Source: Chinchilla lanigera (lineage: Eukaryota > Chordata > Mammalia > Rodentia > Chinchillidae). From it: 64,000 nucleotides of DNA. This document shows, piece by piece, positions 49,005 through 60,594 of the stretch (positions within the stretch are counted from its first letter, which is position 1; each line of letters starts with the position of its first letter). The DNA lies in the NCBI RefSeq assembly GCF_000276665.1, contig NW_004955475.1, forward strand, positions 5,152,794 to 5,216,793. Reading direction: 5' to 3'. The notes beneath the pieces were generated by a model, which was not told the DNA's origin, did not search any database, and worked only from the letters and a program-made list of their open reading frames with translations. Position numbers and translations under genes: made by a program.

Positions 49005-49195
49005 AGGTGTGGGGCTCATGCCTGTAACCCCAGCTACTCAGGAAGTCCAGAGGATTGCAAAATCAAAGGCAATTTAGTGAGATCTTATCTCAAAATAAAA
49101 TTTAAAGACAGAGGGGCTGGAGAGGTTGCTCAGTGGTAGAGTACTTACCTAGCATGCAAGAGGCCCTGGGTTCAGTATCTGGCGCTGAAAACAAA
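49005..49195 (+). repeat. B1-ID composite SINE
   Basis: B1 half caggtgtggggctcatgcct ... gatcttatctcaaaat, directly followed by ID half ggggctggagaggttgctca ... ccctgggttcagtatc. Confidence 0.8.
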
Positions 49196-50429
49196 AAAGC
49201 CTTGATTTGCACTACTTGCACTTTCCGTGGTATAAATACTCTTGCCATGGCCGATTTCATTCACCAAATACAGAGTTAGGAAGAAATGCATGCAGTTGCC
49301 TCCAGCCTGTGTGAGCCAACTTCAGAGCATCACTGTGAGGTTCTGGAGGACATGTGGTGTTCTGTTCTTGGTTTTCATTTGTTCATTCTGGTGATACTGT
49401 AGAAAGAGGGACAGTGTCTTTACTGGCAGGCCTGCGCTGCACAACTCTGTATGGCACCATTCACATTTACATGAAGAGTACATTTATAGCTGTACAAGGC
49501 ACAGCTATTCTTGGTGGACCTACTTTCTAAAACCCCTAAAATGATACTGCTTTACTGCTTTGTAAGGTCAACTTAGGTATACAAGGTAAAAGTAATATAG
49601 ATAATATAATTGGAGCTATGGGGCTTCTTCCCTTCACTCACCTAAGCCTGAGCAACACCCCAGGGTAAGCCCCCCCTTCTCATAAGGCTTACTATATGGA
49701 GGCAGAGATAAAAAAGCAAAGACCACCCCTCAAGCCAGTGCTGAAAAATTCAAAAATTCCAAACCAGGACACATATATACCAGATCTGCCAACATGACCT
49801 ACAATAAATAACCTTTCTTCACCTAAATCATTGAAGGTTCATGCTTATTGATTACTTCTAATTACATACAATTATAACAAGGTAAATTATTTTAAAAGGA
49901 CATACACAATAGACACAGCACCCTGTAAATCATGTCAGTCATGCTCTAAAAAGCCCCACTAGGAGGCACCCCCAAAGCAACACAACGTGTTAAACTTCTA
50001 TATCCCATGTCTTTTGCGCTTATGCCATTTTTCTTTCACAAGCATGAGCCTGCTCACTAAACATACTATCGCCTTAGTAAACTTTGTTGCTTTTTCCTTA
50101 TCATAACATGCCACATCCAATTTTTTTTTCATCACACAAGAACCTAAAAGCATATCCTGAGGCCCCTCACTCATGATAACAGAAGTTGTGAAACTTCAGT
50201 ACATATCAAAATCACCTGATGTGCTTGCTAAAACTCAGATTGCTGAGCCTCAAAACCAGAGTCTGATTCTGCAGGTCTCGGTAGGATACAATATTTTTAA
50301 TTTCTAATGAGCTCCCAAATTGTGGTGATAATAATGATCTACGGAGTTAGTCTTTGAGAAACACTGGTATGTGGTAAAGTGCATGTAGTAAAGGGTATAC
50401 TTTCTCTGTGATGAGGAAATAACATGTCT

Positions 50430-50775
50430 GTAGTACTCAATTACAGTTTTTTGAGGAAGGTACATCATGTTTTCTATAGTGGTTGTACTAGTTTACATTC
50501 CCACCAACAGCATAGAAAGGTTCTTTTTTTTTTTCCCGGCTGCCTCACCAGCATTTGTTATTATTTGATTTCTTTTTGTTTGTTTGTTTGTTTGTTTTTT
50601 CTGGTACCGGGACTCAAACTCACGATCTTGTGCTTGCCAGGCAGGCACTGTGCCACTGAGCTAAATCCCCAGCCCCTATTATTTGATTTCTTGATAGCCC
50701 TTTTTTTCTGGAGTAAAATGAAATCTCAGTGTTGTTTTTAATTTGTATTTCTCTAATGGCCAGAGATTTTAACAC
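50430..50775 (-). repeat. L1 3' region, antisense, split by an ID
   Basis: ttctatagtggttgtactag and ttacattcccaccaacagca, then atttgtatttctctaatggc after the ID, match the familiar antisense L1 3' segment. Confidence 0.7.
50575..50677 (-). repeat. ID SINE in L1, with target duplication
   Basis: ggtaccgggactcaaactca through ctaaatccccagccc. attatttgatttctt flanks at 50560-50574 and 50678-50692. Confidence 0.92.
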
Positions 50776-50779
50776 AAGC

Positions 50780-51005
50780 TTAAATATCACATGGTTTCCC
50801 TTATATGAGAAACCCAAATATAAATAATTTAAAGGACAAAGATAGGTAATAGGAAACAGGGAGCTAGATCTTTTACACATTGGAAGGGAATTGAAAGATG
50901 GAGGAAGGGGGAGGGAAAGGTAGGGGAAGAGTATGAAAAGAATTAAGATGCTACATATATATACTAACTCTCTACAATAAAGACAAATGTAATCATTATG
51001 CACTG
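50780..51005 (+). repeat. L1 3' UTR-like fragment with purine tract
   Basis: cttatatgagaaacccaaat followed by ggaggaagggggagggaaag, an L1-3'-UTR-like purine tract. Confidence 0.45.
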
Positions 51006-51257
51006 CAAATGTGAACAAGAAAAGAAAAAAAGAATTAGCATGCCTTAGGGAATAGGGACTCAAAGTACGGTGAGGTCCCAACTCAAGCACCTACTGGGGA
51101 CTGGCAATAACAGAAGTATCTACTGGCTAGCTCAGATTTACAAAATGCTACTTTTATTTCTCCCTCTCCTTCCCAATGCTGCTCCACTTTCTCCTTCTTT
51201 TTTTTGTCTCCTTCTACTCCTTCTACTCTTGCTCCTTCTCTTTTTCTGCTCCTTCTT

Positions 51258-51378
51258 CTTTGACACTAGGCCCCACTATGTTACCCAGGCTGGTGTCAAA
51301 CCCTGAGCTCAAGGGATCCTCCTGTCTCAGCCTCCCAAGTAGGTGGGACTACAGGTCAATGCCACCTTGCCCAACTGA
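51258..51378 (-). repeat. Alu/B1-like SINE, antisense
   Basis: cactatgttacccaggctgg, cctgtctcagcctcccaagt, gtgggactacaggtcaatgc. Confidence 0.8.
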
Positions 51379-52195
51379 AAAAGTTACATTTAGTAAAAAG
51401 AAAAAAATGAAAATGTTACATTTAGAATTAATTCCTTTGCTTTAAGTTTTAGGAGCACTTCCCCCACACCAACCTCACCAAGATTTGTCTTCCCAAATTT
51501 TTTTCTGTTCTGAAGATCAAACCCAGGGCAGTATGCATGCTAGGCAAGGGCTGTATGACTCAGATATATCTTCCACCTCTGGTTTGTTTTTAGAAAGGAC
51601 TAGTTGGCCAAAACTGAAGTCGTTGTGTTGCAGTCTAGTTTTGGTCCTTGCTTTTAATAAGAATAGAAATTTAAACTAAAGCATAAATTTACAGAAAAAA
51701 AGTTTTAATTGGATAGTTAAAGGGAAGATAGGGAAGTACCCCGATTTAAGTAAGCTGGAGGGGGACATATTCTGATTACAAGAGTTTAGACTGGCCCACC
51801 CACAAAGGCAGGAGGCCCCCTTTTAAGGAATAGCTGGTAAGTGGGGTGCAGTTTATCATTATCTCAGTCCTGGTGTCATAGTTCTGGAATCTTTATATCT
51901 GGGGGATGGGTTTGTTTCTAGGTGATCAGGATAAGCAGATTCAGGACAGTGTCTGGAGACTTCTCAAGCAGAGTTTGATGTCCTTGGAAATTGCCCATCC
52001 TGTTGTCCTTAATCTTGAAGGGGGTAAGATTATGTAAATTCAGGCCTAATCAACCTTGTTTTGCCAATTTTTAGGCAGACACTCCCTAAATGATAAACAT
52101 ATCTATACATAGAGCTGAGAAGAGATCTGATGCAAATTTTATAGCAACAAAGGATACAAAATGAAAGTCAAAGTCAAATATTTTTTTTGTAGTGA

Positions 52196-52552
52196 TAGTT
52201 TATTTGAAAAAGTAAAGAGTGAGGGAGAAACTGGCCCTGCAAAGCAAGCTTGGGCTGAATGAAAGAGGAAAAATAAAGACAAAATTACACCCTGCAGGAA
52301 TCAGGGCATCCTGTTGAAACTCTAAAGTGTTTTTTTGTTTTGTTTTGTTTTTCTTCCGGTACTGGGACTCGAACTCATGACCTTGCACTTTCCAGGAAGG
52401 TGCTATGCCACTGAGCTAAATCCCCAGCCCCTGAAACTCTAAAGTTCTTGCAAGAAGTCCATGTGCAGGGCTTTGGGAACTATTCTGTGCATGTGTTCCA
52501 GGATCTTGTAATTAATAGGTCATGCCTACTTACCCAGCCAGCTTTGTTACAC
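52196..52552 (-). repeat. LTR-like repeat, copy A (interrupted by ID)
   Basis: Shares gagtgagggagaaactgg, ctgaatgaaagaggaaaaat and catgcctacttacccagcca with 53890-54275, with an AATAAA at the minus 3' end. An ID (52329-52431, duplication tgaaactctaaagt) sits inside. Confidence 0.6.
52329..52431 (-). repeat. ID SINE with target duplication
   Basis: ggtactgggactcgaactca through ctaaatccccagcccc. tgaaactctaaagt flanks at 52315-52328 and 52432-52445. Confidence 0.92.
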
Positions 52553-53337
52553 ACTGGGCTCTTTTGTCCATTTCCCCCTGAGAGACACAAATCTCCGTAA
52601 TTCTTTATGGGGTACTGAGGGAAGGTCAAACTTTTTGGCATCTGTAGGCCTGAGTGAAGAGTTAAGTTGTATAGCAAAACTGGCTTTTAAAATCTCTGGC
52701 CATCTCAGGAAAATACAGAAATCATGTTTTTAATGCCAGTAGGTAAAAGCCCAGGATTTTGCCTTTTTCCCCATCTCTATCATGTTCCCTAACTATGTTA
52801 CTGTTATAAAAATAAAATGGTGTGTGTTTACCTAATTGAGGAAGAAGTAGCACCCTGTTTACTTCTTAGATAGAGGTCTCCACTTAGAGAACTTGAGGTT
52901 TTTTTTTTTTTTTTAGGTTTTTTTTTTTTCCCCAGCCCCTCACTAATAGTCTGAATTTTATATTGACCCTGGACCTTATCAGCACAATTAGAGACGTTAC
53001 ATTATCTTGAACTAAAGTTTGAACCCAAAAGCTTGTGGGGTTCTTATTTACAGCTAATGGTTAAGAAAGCAAAGAAAAATCATATCTTCACTTTTCAAGT
53101 AGCCCCTCAGCCACCTATGTCCAGCCTGCTAATGACTTTCTGCCTAACATGATAACTGTGTCAATTGGAAGCATGGGAGCTAGGCGGTGATAGGTGAAAG
53201 GGAGTCAGCAGCCCAGCCCCTCACCACAGAGGGAGATGTCGAAAGGGGAAAGCAGATACTATAGACCCCTTCCTTTCTAGTACTCTCTCATCCCCCTTGG
53301 GATCCTCAAATGTGAGGATATTAACAAAGCCTACTGT

Positions 53338-53716
53338 CTTGTTTACTTTTCTCTATTTGCTGGGACAAAAATACCTGATGCTCAAAATTAAGGAAGGAAA
53401 GGTTTATTTAGCTCACAGTTTGTGGAGGATTCAGTCCATATGCAGCTGGCTCCAAGGCAGGGTGGCACATGGCAGAGGGCAACAGTTCATGGCAGTGGAA
53501 AACAGAAAAAGCAACAAGACCAAAAGGGAGGAGCAGCAGGGGGAGAACAAATCTCTTTCCTTCCCTTCTATTGTATACAGGCTTCCCGCCCCAGAGCAGA
53601 TGTAGCGCTCACACCCATAATGCCAGCATTGGACCATGAATTAATCAAGAACTCTAGAAGCCCATGCCATGACTGCATGAGGCTTTGGGGGCACATCTAG
53701 ACACAAATCATAACAC
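53338..53716 (-). repeat. MaLR-type LTR
   Basis: On the plus strand: gctgggacaaaaatacctga, gtttatttagctcacagttt, and the end acacaaatcataacacc (TGTTATGATTTGTGTC on the minus strand). Confidence 0.72.
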
Positions 53717-53889
53717 CTGCCCAGCACACAGGTGTGAGGTGGTTGTGCTATTGGGTAACTCCTTCTCAAAGTGGCTCACCAATTAAATGTTACCAGGTCT
53801 TGGGTTGCTCGCCTTTCCTTCTGGAGTTCAATTCCAGGTTATTCTCATCTCCAACAAAGAAATAAATGAAATAAGCAAAAAGCAATGAC

Positions 53890-54275
53890 AAAGTTTATTT
53901 GGAAAAAAGTAGAAGAGTGAGGGAGAAACTGGCTCTGCAGACTGAACTTGGGCTGAGTAAAAGGAAAAAGTAAGACAAAACTATACCATGAAGGAAGCAG
54001 GGCAGACTATCCTGAGGAAAGCCACAATAGCAAGCTCTTCTTGGCAGCTGTGTCCTTTAATACTGTCCAAATCTTGAGGAAACCTGTGAGAACTTCTACA
54101 TATGGGTCCTGAGAGGAAGTGTTGGGATCTCACGCCTCAGGCTGACATCAAGTGTAGGCCATCCTGTTAAAAACCTGTTCGAGTTCTCTCCAGAAGTGTC
54201 GTTTGGGAACTGTGCACATGTGATCTGGGATCTTATAATTAACAGCTCATGCCTACTTCCCAGCCAGCTTTGCTG
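53890..54275 (-). repeat. LTR-like repeat, copy B
   Basis: Same orientation as 52196-52552 with shared blocks in order (gagtgagggagaaactgg, gtttgggaactgtgcacatg, catgcctacttcccagccag). Confidence 0.6.
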
Positions 54276-54294
54276 TGCCCTAATCTTCTGTCTC

Positions 54295-54430
54295 AAACCT
54301 GCAACCCAAAGCCCAGTTATTCATTGCAAAGTGCCAGCACTGCGATTAAACCTGAATGGTTGGTTGCCGCAGTAATGCTGGGGCAACTTGGCTCAAATGC
54401 CAACAGAAAGGGCTCTGCTTGCCCTTTGTT
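54295..54430 (+). repeat. Unclassified repeat, copy 1
   Basis: Shares ctgcaacccaaa, attgcaaa, gaacctgaatg-like and gcaacttggctc blocks in order with 55548-55690; class unknown. Confidence 0.5.
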
Positions 54431-54439
54431 TCCCTTATT

Positions 54440-54835
54440 TCTCTCTCAGTAGTTTGTTATTCGTGTATAGGAATGCTTTTGATTTTTGAATGTTGACTTT
54501 GTATCCAGCTATGCTACTAAGTTTAGTAATGCTACTAAGTTTAGTTATTAAATCTACAGTCTTCTGGTGGGGCTTTTGGGGGTCTTCTATGTAGAGTATC
54601 ATGTCATCTACAAGTAATGATAATTTTTCTTTCTTTCTTATCCTTATTCCTTTTATTTTTTTCTCTTGTTTAATAGCTCTGCCTAATGTTTCCAGAACTA
54701 TATTGAATAAGAGTGGTTGCAGTGGACATCCTTGTCTTGTTCCTGACTTTAGAGTGAAAGTTTTCAGTTTTTGTCCATTTAGTATGATGTTGGCTGTTGG
54801 TTTGTCGTAGATAGCTTTTATCAGATGGAGATCAA
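54440..54835 (-). repeat. L1 ORF2 (reverse transcriptase region), antisense
   Basis: tatcatgtcatctacaagta, tattgaataagagtggttgc, ggacatccttgtcttgttcc and gtatgatgttggctgttggt are standard antisense L1 RT segments. No open frame remains. Confidence 0.85.
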
Positions 54836-54869
54836 GACTCTTCCTATTTTCTGTAGGGTTTTATTATGG

Positions 54870-55365
54870 GGCTTGAACTCGACTGGGAGCCACTAGGTGG
54901 AGCAAACAGTTGCTCCAAGTCCCAAGCTCAACTGGCCTCTCTTCAAGATGGCTCCCAGCCAATTGCCTTTTCTTGTCTGAACAGGATGTCTGAACAGGAA
55001 CAACTCACCAGCCACTGCAGTCTGCTACCTGTGCTGCTGTGCTCCATTGGTGTGCTTCTCTGTGGAGTATCCTGGGGTCACCAGCAGTCACTGTGTGTCT
55101 ACAGATTCAAGCTGCCCCTCCCATACACTGAGTCCAGGCTCAGAAAACACTGCCTCCTTCCTCCTTTTTCTTCACTGAAGTTTCTCTCTTCACTCTCCCC
55201 ATAGAGATTCTTGCGTCAGATCTTTCCTGGGTCCTTGGGACCCACTTCCCTCCTTCTTCTCTTCCTCGCATTGCTATATTACAGTGTCTGAACACCAAAT
55301 CTCAGAGAGATTCTTTCTCCGTTGCTCGCCACTCTGCCATCTTCCTGGATGTTTCCTGTCCATCT
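54870..55365 (-). repeat. L1 5' UTR-like segment, antisense
   Basis: The minus strand starts near aggaagatggcagagtggcg and continues gagaaagaatctctctgaga, typical of L1 5' ends. It abuts ORF2 sequence with no ORF1 between. Confidence 0.55.
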
Positions 55366-55547
55366 TTCTACTCTTCAAAGATATTTCTCCCCCTATCTTC
55401 CCCTCCCTTAGATTCCACACATATACACACTGAATTGAAGCATCTTATCCTTTTTTGAAGACTAGTTTAATTTGTAGACTTGAAGGCTGAGATTTGAGTC
55501 TTGATCTAGAGTAGTGATAGTGGACTTTTTAGAGAGCAAGTGCCAAA

Positions 55548-55690
55548 ACTGCAACCCAAAACCTACTTATTTATTGCAAAAGGCCAACACTGCAATTGAA
55601 CCTGAATGCTTGGCTGCAGGGACAATGCTGTGCAACTTGGCTCTTGTGCCGCAGAGAGGGGTCTGTGTGCCTGCTGCAGCATGTATGCCA
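55548..55690 (+). repeat. Unclassified repeat, copy 2
   Basis: Pairs with 54295-54430: actgcaacccaaaacctact, attgaacctgaatgcttggc, tgtgcaacttggctc. Confidence 0.5.
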
Positions 55691-56485
55691 TAGGTTCACC
55701 ACCACTCACCTAGAGAAAATCAAAGACCAGAGCCTAGGTGGAGGATGGCCAGGAAAGGATTAGAAGGATGTTGTTCACAATAACCCTTCCCAGAAATAGT
55801 GGCCATTCGAGCCCACAAAGCCTTTTCATGTCTATATTTTTGTTTCTATTGTTGTTCTGGAGATTAACACAGTGCCTCATGCTTGCCACTGAGCTACATT
55901 GCCAGCCTTTTAAAAAAAAATTATTTTGAGACAGGATCTTGCTGCGTTGCCTATGCTGCCTTCTGTCTGTGGTTGTAGGGGAGCTACTCTCAAAGATAAA
56001 TCCCAAGGACCTTAGCCGGGCCCTAGACATTTAGAGGAGAGTATATCTGAAGGCATGAATACTGGGAGCACTTTGGCTGACACTGCTGAGAGTATAGCTT
56101 GGCTGCACCATTTCCATAGAAGTGGCAGAGCCTCCTCTGGAAGACAGGCCTCTGATAGTAATTTGCTTTTCTGAAGCTTGAAGAAACCTGGGCACATCTT
56201 GGTAGCCCAACAACCTTTAGCTGAAGAATTTGCCTTATAGCTCTATACTAAGAGAGTCTGGGAATACCACCTTCTGCCCTGAGGAGGCTCATAGAGAATA
56301 GCCACTTGTTCAAGCACCATAATACAGGGAGTCACTAAGCATAGTTTTAGAGGGAGAGGGAGGCGGAGAAAGAAGAGAGGAGGTGCAGCTATATTCTTGG
56401 ACATAACCACGATCTGCCTGAGGAGTATTCACGGGGCCTGGCTGAAGAGTCAGTTCTTCGCTACAGTTAAGAAGCTACACTTATT

Positions 56486-56655
56486 ATTTTAATCACCTTT
56501 CCATTATTATAAAAATACCAAAAAGAAAAAATATTTATTTTGCTACACAGTTTTGGAGATTTAACTTCATGATTAGCTGTCTCTGATAATTTTGGATTTG
56601 AGATGAGGCAGCACATTTATGGCAGTAGCACATGGCAAACTGTTCACCTCGTAGA

Positions 56656-56692
<37 letters not shown>

Positions 56693-56856
56693 AAAGCAGG
56701 AAGAGTGAGGGCTTAGATCTCACTGTTCTCATCAAGGGCACACTCTGAATGGCTGGAAGACCTCCCACTAGCCCTACCTTTTAAAGTGCCCATCTGGAGA
56801 CCAAACCTTAAACACACAGGCCTTTGGGGGACATTCTAGATCCAAACTGGCATTCA
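56486..56856 (-). repeat. MaLR-type LTR, diverged, with CA repeat
   Basis: aaatatttattttgctacac, ggcaaactgttcacctc and gacattctagatccaaac keep the MaLR order. A pure (ca)n lies at 56658-56690. Confidence 0.55.
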
Positions 56857-57784
56857 CCTGTTCATTTCTCTTCTGGATCCTGAAAGCCAACACACGCATA
56901 CACACATGCGCGCACACACATGTACACACACTACTGAATAAAGGAAAACCTGGCTTTCTTCCCTCTCACCTTGATGCTCATGAAGAGACAGTGGGAGGAC
57001 CTGAAAATCCTTTATCTTGGAAATGGAGCAACATGTCTCAGATATACGATGGCCCAGGGTCCGCTCTAGGGAAACTTAGAGTATTAGACTTTTCACTCCT
57101 TGAAACTGCAAAGCATACATATCTGAAGCTCAGGCCAGTATATATCTTGAGCTTCTGGCATCATCCTGGCTAAAGCAAACTTATAAATAGGATCTTGGCT
57201 GTTAGTTTCTCCAGGGCTCCATATGGCTGAGAGACTGAGTTAGGAGAAGCACGATGCCAGGACTTTGAGGTCAAACCTGACAACTCTGAGCTTCTCTCTA
57301 GAAGAGACCCAAGGCCCCTCCCAAAAGTTCCTGCCAGAAGCCCTCAGGCTGTGCCTTTCCACTGACAAGCTTCAACTACAGAGCTGGTGTATGCACCTTT
57401 GTAAGTGCTGATTATGGTACCATATGGCGGCCCCTTGAGCACGGCTCTTTCTCAGTCTTGTGGGTCAAGAAGATTTAGATTCTTTGTTTCAGACCCGTGG
57501 TGGAGTTCTACTGCCCTCAGGTTCCAGGAATCCTCTTGCATGTTATCAACATGTACCAGCCGAAGAAGAAGATGCGCAGATTGTAGCCATGATCTTCACT
57601 AATGGACTACTCTCCAGTCCACCAGAGCCAGGAGCAAACTGTCCTAGCCTAGAAATATATATCTCTTTCTAAGTCTAACTTGCTTGCTAAATGCACTTTG
57701 CTTAGAGTCTAGATTGTTCTGTGCCTCTAACTGGTCATTGATTATTGGCCTTAATATGGTCACTTGTAAAATAAAGGGTTCAAA

Positions 57785-57842
57785 CTAGAGAATATAAAAT
57801 CTATAGTATTTAAGGAGAATATAAAATCTATAGTATTTATGG
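57785..57842 (+). repeat. Short tandem duplication
   Basis: agaatataaaatctatagta plus tttaagg is followed at once by gagaatataaaatctatagt; two units of about 28 bp. Confidence 0.85.
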
Positions 57843-57879
57843 GAGATCCCATAGAAGTTGTCTTGTTCTCCTGAAACCT

Positions 57880-58292
57880 TTTGGCTCCATGAAGAGAGCA
57901 GACGCAATACCTTTGTTCCCACTTTGGCAAGGGCAGGTTTAAGATGACCCAGGTGGGACTGGGTTGATGAATATGACCATCAGTCCTGATAAGTCAACTT
58001 TATGGTATTAAGAAAGCCACCTAGCTGACTAGTAAACCACTCTTGGGTGTGTTGGGGTGGGTCATGAAGGTGTGACCTTGGGAACTCTATCTGGTCCCTT
58101 GCCCATTCCTCTCTGGCATTGCTCTCATGCTGTTCTTCTCAGCCACCATGAACTAAGCAGCTTTTCTCTGCCACGTCCTTCTCCCGTGAGGTTTCTGCCT
58201 TAGAGCCTGCCAAACATGAGCTAAGTTAAACCTTTCTTCCTTTAAGTTGTGTGTCAGGTATTGTGTGTGAGCAAAAGGAAAGCTGACTAATA
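57880..58292 (+). repeat. MaLR-type LTR, sense
   Basis: gccaccatgaactaagcagc, ctaagttaaacctttcttcc, and the terminal gaaagctgactaatac are MaLR LTR hallmarks. The 5' limit is approximate. Confidence 0.65.
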
Positions 58293-58959
58293 CAGTGCAA
58301 GTGCAAGTCTTACCTTTCTGAAGTTCAGCCCCTGGCATTTGGTTCTAGTGGCTGCTTCTCTGAGATCAGGGTGGTAGGATCATGGAAAACCACGGAAAGC
58401 AAAAAGTACCTCCTTCTCTGGGGCAAACTCAGCTGGAATAATGCAAGCTGGATAGGTGTTTCGGGAGCCAAAGCCTCGGAGACTGACTCTCGCGTGTTTT
58501 GAAACTCTAGTAGCCAAGCTGTTGCCTTGAGAGTGAGTACTAAGCTATGGCATAAAGGCATCTCTGACAAGACCATGATGGTGAGTTAGTGAGCATACAT
58601 GGCTACAGTAACATGTTCTACAACCCTGAGGTACACAGGGCTCAAATATGGAGTGGGAGCAGAGTGGAGGGTGCAAATAAGATAGAAATATGACAGATTT
58701 TGAACACTTTCATGCCCAAAGGGGATGAGTATGAATGTTATGAGCGTATCTAGATGTGTATATACATACATATCTGGATACACACATATCTGGATGTCAC
58801 ACATATGTGATGTATGAGAGTTTTATGTTCAGGGCTGTGTACTTGTGGATGTTTTATGATTGTGTACATGTGTCACACATATACACATGCACACCTGTTT
58901 GGGAGATGCATGTTTTTGAACAAGGACCATGTTGAACGTGAGTATGTAATGGTATCAGT

Positions 58960-59212
58960 ATATTATAAGTAAGTCTCTAACTTACAAACATTTGAGTTGC
59001 AAACTTTCACAGATACAAACAAACCTCAGATTATGAACATTCATACATGCAAACAAATGGTGAAAGTAGCACATGTGTTTGCCAGTAAAAAGAGTTTGTT
59101 TATAGTATTTGTTTTTAGTGCTGTAAACTGTATATTTGTGTCAGAGGTGTAGTTGGATTACCGACAAATCCAATTTATGAACATTCTCATGGAGCCAAAC
59201 TCATTTTAAGTC
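58960..59212. repeat. Possible old DNA-transposon relic
   Basis: acttacaaacatttgagttg near one end and ccaatttatgaacattctca near the other resemble Tigger-type termini. Weak recognition only. Confidence 0.3.
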
Positions 59213-59312
59213 ACTGTGGAGACCAGGCTGGCCACAATCTCATGGTGATCCTCCTACCTCACCCTCCTGACTGCTGGGATGACAGAGGTGAGCCATCATG
59301 CCCAGCAGAAGT
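59213..59312 (-). repeat. B1-like SINE, antisense, partial
   Basis: gagaccaggctggccacaat through gccatcatgcccagcag. Confidence 0.75.
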
Positions 59313-59314
59313 GC

Positions 59315-59470
59315 TTTCATAGTGTCCCAGATGTTTTGTTGAGTAGTACAGTCATTGCCATTAACTTCCAGAAATTTTGAAATTTCTTCTTTGATTTCTT
59401 CTATGCCCAGTTGGTTGTTTAGAAGTATGTTATTAATTTTCCAGGAGCTTTTGCCTTTTTTGAACTCCTA
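59315..59470 (-). repeat. L1 ORF2 fragment, antisense
   Basis: gaaatttcttctttgatttc, ccagttggttgtttagaagt; standard antisense L1 segment. Confidence 0.65.
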
Positions 59471-59739
59471 ACTCCACTTGATATACTGGAATGGCCCAAT
59501 GTATTTGCATGCCAGGGTAGTGATGAAGAGTCATTCAGGGCTGTGAGCCCAAGTGTATATCCTGTTTCTCTGAACTATTGGATAGAGGTTGAGTGCTTTG
59601 AATATGAGCTGCCATGGCTGAATTGAAACTGAGGCACGTGAGGCTTCTGGGCAGGTGGGCCTCACCCTCCACAGGGAAAGACCATGTCTGTGCAAAAGCT
59701 GTGGCTATGTTTGGAAACTTGGTGGATAGTTTTTTTTTT

Positions 59740-60180
59740 TTTCCACTCTAGCATGAGTTTTTATTGTTTTGCAGCAAAATGGAGATTAAAAATAACATGA
59801 TAATCTTTTTAAAAATTTTATTAATACATGATAGATAGTTTAAATTATCTTGGGGTGTAGTTACATGTACATACCACACCTTGTTTTGCTTTTGTAAAAC
59901 CCTCTTGTCCCTCTCTGCACCTTCCCTCTCTCCTCCAATTTCCCTATTTCATTTTTTTGACATTATTAGTCTTAGCTCATATTATAGCACATAATGTTAA
60001 TATTAATTGAGGTTATTAAGTTCCTGTACATAGCATTTCTTTGTTCTGTTTATTTCTCTTTCCCCTGCTAATCACCCCTCATCCTTGTTCCCTTAGACAA
60101 CTTTCCTATTGCGAGAGATACATCCCCTTCTTCCCTTCTATTCACCCTTTATTATTCTCTTTGTTTGGGCTTTGTCTCAC
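59740..60180 (-). repeat. L1 3'-end-like fragment beside the second ZAR1 copy
   Basis: Pyrimidine-rich plus strand (cccttccctctctcctccaa), T run at the 5' side, similar in kind to 2180-2450. Its boundary meets the gag homology near 60181. Confidence 0.4.
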
Positions 60181-60594
60181 TCTGTGTCTCCCTTGCAATT
60201 GGCATTAAAAGAAGCTAGAAGGACAAGGGAGACCATGGAGGGTTTTCAGCATATCTACCCTGTAACTAAAGTTTAAGTCCCTGAAAATTCAGGACAAGTT
60301 ATATGTCCTTACGAAGCCGTACCTTTTAAAACCCTGAAAGGGTTAAAACAAGCTGTTGCTACTTATGGCACTTCTGCTCCCTTTACTTTGAGATTAGTAG
60401 AAATTCTAGGACAGCAGATTATGTCCCCAAATGATTGTCTCTTCAATTAAACCTGGCAGTCCTTGTACTAAGTGTCAGTGAGGGTATCACTGGAATAATC
60501 AGTGTAGATATAGAACTGTTGGAAAAGGTCGGCCCTTCCCGAGAAACACCCAATGGAACTTGCTTCAGCCCCATCAAATAATGGGGGCCACCCA

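Larger units (their letters stand above)
48275..59739. other. Repeat-rich intergenic region between the two chimeric retroviral copies
   Basis: Mostly SINE, L1 and LTR fragments as itemised. The stretches 49200-50420, 51380-52190, 55700-56480 and 56900-57780 show nothing I can assign beyond weak ID-like traces (51500-51580, 55880-55915). Confidence 0.6.
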
